Positions 5,347 to 7,293 of a DNA stretch of 7,293 nt are shown piece by piece (position 1 is the first letter of the stretch; every line of letters begins with the position of its first letter). The DNA is from JAIVGV01 sp035295985 (GTDB lineage Bacteria; Acidobacteriota; Blastocatellia; Pyrinomonadales; Pyrinomonadaceae). Made by a program: the position numbers and the translations under genes. The notes beneath the pieces were generated by a model, which was given only the letters and a program-made list of their open reading frames with translations, ran no database searches and had not been told where the DNA came from. The stretch lies in contig DATHBT010000184.1 in assembly GCA_035295985.1 (NCBI GenBank), positions 1-7,293 of the forward strand. Direction: 5' to 3'.

Positions 5347-5440
5347 GCGGATTGCGGATTGAAGAATCTCAAACTCAGATTTCAAAACCCGAACCCCATG
5401 GCCGGAATCTTCGCCCTCTGCTAATCCGCAATCCGCAATC
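5347..5440. repeat. Heptamer inverted-repeat element E (GCGGATT / AATCCGC)
   Basis: It starts a few bases after the bactofilin-like stop. The left arm (5347-5360) is two GCGGATT units and the right arm (5423-5440) is two AATCCGC units plus AATC, separated by about 62 bases. The inner edge of the left arm reads GATTGAAGAATC (5357-5368), identical to element C. The arms could form a hairpin of about 18 bp with a long loop between two transcription units. Confidence 0.85.
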
Positions 5441-5506
5441 TCCCGCCTTCCCTCGCGCGCCCGTCTAAAACATAATGCCCTGATCTCCGATCCCGGAAGC
5501 AGACAA

Positions 5507-5510
5507 AGGG
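5507..5510 (+). promoter_or_regulatory. Shine-Dalgarno site deciding a TTG start
   Basis: AGGG, within AAAGGGA, lies 7 nt before TTG 5518. No ATG or GTG occurs in frame between the upstream stop (5473-5475) and this TTG. This supports the rare TTG codon as the start of the second sigma factor. Confidence 0.6.
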
Positions 5511-5517
5511 ACGCGCC

Positions 5518-6105
5518 TTGCAGCCCCTCGAAGAACTGACGGACGACGCGCTCGTCTCTGCCGTGCGCGGCGGCGACGAGCGTGCCTTCGAGTTGCTGTT
5601 CGTGCGCCACCGCCTGCGCGTCGCGCGCGCGGCCAACCGCTTCTTCCCGGCGCGCGAGGCCGTCGAAGAGATCGTCCAGGAGACCTTCACCAAAGCCTAC
5701 TTCGCGCTCGACGACTACGCCGGCCGCCACGCCGCCTCCTTCCCCGCCTGGCTCACGCAGATCGCCGTCAACTGCTGCTACGACGAGCTGCGCCGCCTGC
5801 GCCGCCGCCCCCGCCGCGCCGACGAGGACATCGGCGACGCGGAATCGGGCGCGCTCGGGGAAAAACTCGGCGCGGCCCTCGCATCGGGCGAGGACATCGA
5901 GTCCGACCTCGTCTCGCGCGACCTGGCCCGGAAACTACTCTCGCGCCTCGGCCCGGAGGATCGGCTCGTCCTCACGCTGCTCGACGCTGAAGGCCAGTCG
6001 GTCGCCGAAATAGCCGAGGCGACCGGCTGGTCGGTCTCGAAGGTGAAGGTGCGCGCACACCGCGCCCGCGCGCGCCTGCGCCGCGTACTCAAAAAGTTCC
6101 TGTGA
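5518..6105 (+). CDS. Second ECF (sigma-70 family) RNA polymerase sigma factor
   Basis: This is a 195-residue ECF sigma factor starting at TTG 5518. Region 2 spans about residues 23-97: FELLFVRHRLRVARAANRFF, then IVQETFTKAYFALDDY (the core-binding segment) and FPAWLTQIAVNCCYDELRRLRR. An acidic linker follows. Region 4 (about 134-190) carries LGPEDRLVLTLLDAEGQS and the helix-turn-helix VAEIAEATGWSVSKVKVRAHRARARLRR. It differs clearly from the first sigma factor in both regions, so it is a different subgroup and not a recent duplicate. The next two genes encode a single-pass membrane protein and a Spy/CnrX-like protein, which suggests control by an envelope sensor complex. I see no ECF-type promoter directly before it; a CATAAT at 5471-5476 is only a weak -10 candidate. 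Confidence 0.94.
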   Translation: MQPLEELTDDALVSAVRGGDERAFELLFVRHRLRVARAANRFFPAREAVEEIVQETFTKAYFALDDYAGRHAASFPAWLTQIAVNCCYDELRRLRRRPRRADEDIGDAESGALGEKLGAALASGEDIESDLVSRDLARKLLSRLGPEDRLVLTLLDAEGQSVAEIAEATGWSVSKVKVRAHRARARLRRVLKKFL

Positions 6106-6161
6106 GGCGGGAAAGCGGCGCACCCCGCGCGCATTTTTCGGGCGGCGCGCCGCAAATATTC

Positions 6162-6187
6162 GTAACCGGTTGCCGGGCCTGCCCGTC
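6162..6187 (+). promoter_or_regulatory. Weak candidate ECF-type promoter before the membrane protein gene
   Basis: GTAAC (6162-6166), a 17-nt spacer and CGTC (6184-6187) resemble ECF promoters of the sigma-X/sigma-M kind. The site lies in the 124-base gap between the second sigma gene and its presumed anti-sigma gene. The motif is short and could be chance, but it would explain the unusual gap inside the cassette. Confidence 0.25.
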
Positions 6188-6229
6188 TCTCGTGTGTCGG
6201 CACTACCGGCGGCCCCGAGGTGAAGTAAA

Positions 6230-6688
6230 ATGGCCCGAAACATACTCCCCCGAAATTTAGACGAACGGCTCGACCGCGCGGGCCGCGCCGTCGTCCGCTC
6301 GGCCGCGCGAGTCGGCGCGGAGGCGGAGGAGGCGGCAAACGCCCCGTTCCTCTACGCGCGCGTGCGCGCCAGGATTGAGGAGCGCCGGCGCGAGGCGGAG
6401 GCCGGAGCAAACTGGCTCGCGCTCTTACAGGTCGCGCGCCGCGCCGTCCCGACGATGGCCTTCGTGGCCGCGCTGGCCGCGGCGCTGCTCTTCTGGGCCG
6501 CCTCCTTCGGCGCGCGCCAGGACGGCGGGCGGGCGGGCGAGCGTTTCGCCTTCGTGAGCGACGAGGTCGTCTTCGGCTCTGACGCCGGAGTCGAGTCGGC
6601 CGTGCTGGCCGGCAGCGGGCAGTTGTCGCACGACGAGATTCTGAACATGGTGGTCAACCGCTCCGGGCGCGAGGGGGTGAGGCGATGA
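6230..6688 (+). CDS. Single-pass membrane protein, likely anti-sigma factor
   Basis: This 152-residue protein has no cysteine, so it is not a zinc-finger anti-sigma factor. Residues 1-70 are highly charged and predicted cytoplasmic, including a NAPFLYARVRARIEERRRE helix resembling the short helical anti-sigma segments of non-zinc types. Residues 74-93 form one membrane helix (VPTMAFVAALAAALLFWAAS). About 60 outward residues follow, ending in LSHDEILNMVVNR. By position it should bind the sigma factor encoded 124 nt upstream, as CnrY binds CnrH. The start ATG has GAGG 9 nt before it, which is a good ribosome-binding site. Its TGA overlaps the ATG of the next gene (ATGA), implying translational coupling. 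The anti-sigma role is inferred from size, topology and context; no direct family motif proves it. Confidence 0.75.
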   Translation: MARNILPRNLDERLDRAGRAVVRSAARVGAEAEEAANAPFLYARVRARIEERRREAEAGANWLALLQVARRAVPTMAFVAALAAALLFWAASFGARQDGGRAGERFAFVSDEVVFGSDAGVESAVLAGSGQLSHDEILNMVVNRSGREGVRR

Positions 6689-7107
6689 ACGGCGCGGGCG
6701 GCCTGCGTTTGAAAATCTGGCTGGTGCTCGTCGCGGTATTCACCTTGGGCTGCGTGACGGGCGCGGCGCTCGACGGCCTCTACCGCTCGCGCGCGAACGG
6801 CCGAGCCGGGCGCGGCGGCGAAGAAGAGCGCGCACGCAAGGCCGAGGAACACTTCGAGCGCATGCGCCGCGAGCTGAATCTCACGGACGAGCAGGCGACG
6901 CGGGTGCGCGCCGTCCTCGACGAGACGCGCGAGGAGTACCGACGCCTGCGCGCCGAAGTCCGGCCGCGCTTTGACGAGCCGCGCCTGAAGGCGCGCGCGC
7001 GCATGCGCGAGCTGCTCACGCCCGAACAGCAGCAGAAGTTCGACGCGCTCGCCGCCGAGCGCGACGCGCAGCGTCGCGAGGAGCAGCAGCGCCGCGGCGA
7101 GAAGTGA
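6685..7107 (+). CDS. Membrane-anchored Spy/CpxP/CnrX-like periplasmic sensor
   Basis: This 140-residue protein has an N-terminal membrane segment (about 9-29, KIWLVLVAVFTLGCVTGAAL) and a helical, Glu/Arg-rich outer domain. The domain contains two LTxxQ motifs, LTDEQ at 66-70 and LTPEQ at 111-115, separated by a long amphipathic helix. That layout defines the CpxP/Spy/CnrX-like heavy-metal-sensor and periplasmic chaperone superfamily. The cysteine in TLGC lacks a leucine at -3, so it is not a good lipobox and an uncleaved anchor is more likely. The gene overlaps the preceding membrane protein gene by ATGA, with a GAGGGGGTGA ribosome-binding region just before. In CnrYXH, CnrX is the periplasmic sensor that acts through CnrY on the sigma factor CnrH. 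The equivalent role here is an inference. I see no obvious His/Met metal site: the only outer-domain histidine is at position 56. Confidence 0.82.
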   Translation: MNGAGGLRLKIWLVLVAVFTLGCVTGAALDGLYRSRANGRAGRGGEEERARKAEEHFERMRRELNLTDEQATRVRAVLDETREEYRRLRAEVRPRFDEPRLKARARMRELLTPEQQQKFDALAAERDAQRREEQQRRGEK

Positions 7108-7266
7108 GCCGACGAGCGCGCGGCGGCCGGAGAAACGTGCAACGAAACGCGGCCCGGCGGCGTTAAGCAACCGGACGACGCGCGTGCAATCGAGGGGCGG
7201 GCTGCATCAAAGACTGGCGCGGTACTGACCGACCGGCCGCGACACCGGAATCCGAAAGAGGGAAGC

Positions 7267-7293
7267 ATGAGGAGAGTCCTGTTGACGACGGCG
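7267..7293 (+). CDS. Start of a probable exported protein, cut by the window end
   Basis: ATG 7267 has GAGG 5 nt before it (7258-7261), and the visible residues are MRRVLLTTA. Two arginines followed by a hydrophobic run are the usual beginning of a signal peptide. Nothing more can be said of function. The preceding 159 bases (7108-7266) contain no gene, clear promoter or terminator that I can recognise. Confidence 0.5.

Noticed and set aside
5471..5476. CATAAT as a housekeeping -10 box for the second sigma gene
   Set aside because: Five of six bases match TATAAT, but the region 17 bases upstream (TTCCCT) is a poor -35, so it cannot be called.
6114..6153. Intrinsic terminator after the second sigma gene
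   Set aside because: GCGGCGCACC can pair with GGCGCGCCGC at 9 of 10 positions, but no T-run follows. The ATTTTT at 6133-6138 follows only a 4-bp GCGC hairpin, which is too weak in this base composition.
6745..6753. Lipoprotein signal in the Spy-like protein (TLGC)
   Set aside because: The residue at -3 is Thr and at -2 is Leu, not the expected Leu then Ala/Ser/Thr. A plain membrane anchor fits better.
7131..7166. ECF-type promoter before the gene at 7267 (GAAAC ... CGTTAA)
   Set aside because: Two GAAAC motifs are present, but their distances to CGTTAA are 24 and 12 nt, outside the 15-17 nt needed.

Overview
The window is GC-rich and almost fully coding, with every credible gene on the plus strand. 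Four things suggest an uncultured or environmental acidobacterium, possibly Blastocatellia: GC-rich codon use, tandem AATCCGC/GCGGATT heptamers in the intergenic gaps, a cohesin-type domain next to GspG-like pilins, and several ECF sigma cassettes close together. This placement is an inference from general pattern. No rRNA, tRNA or single-copy marker in the window fixes the taxonomy.

Region 1 (1-2823) is the end of a type II secretion / type IV pilus-like operon. It holds the C-terminal part of a cohesin-domain protein (perhaps a secretin subunit), two tandem GspG-like prepilins, and a divergent PilM/GspL-like protein. The genes overlap or are separated only by heptamer-repeat elements. Two of these elements lie inside the prepilin coding sequences, in the leader that prepilin peptidase would remove.

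Region 2 (2824-5340) is an ECF sigma factor, its zinc-finger membrane anti-sigma factor, and an exported bactofilin-like beta-helix protein with a polytopic membrane domain. Sequences resembling ECF promoters lie just before the sigma gene (TGAAAC-N17-CGTAAA) and before the bactofilin-like gene (TGAAAC-N16-CGTACA). The simplest reading is a self-activating sigma/anti-sigma switch that also drives the envelope protein.

Region 3 (5341-7107) is a second ECF sigma factor, a single-pass membrane protein that is a likely anti-sigma factor, and a membrane-anchored Spy/CpxP/CnrX-like protein with two LTxxQ motifs. The last two overlap by ATGA. The set resembles the CnrH/CnrY/CnrX metal-sensing architecture. 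After 159 bases in which I see no convincing feature, a gene for a probably exported protein begins at 7267 and runs off the window.

Five inverted arrays of 7-bp repeats (A 521-613, B 1292-1407, C 1785-1874, D 2826-2884, E 5347-5440) punctuate the gene boundaries. They use three related heptamers.
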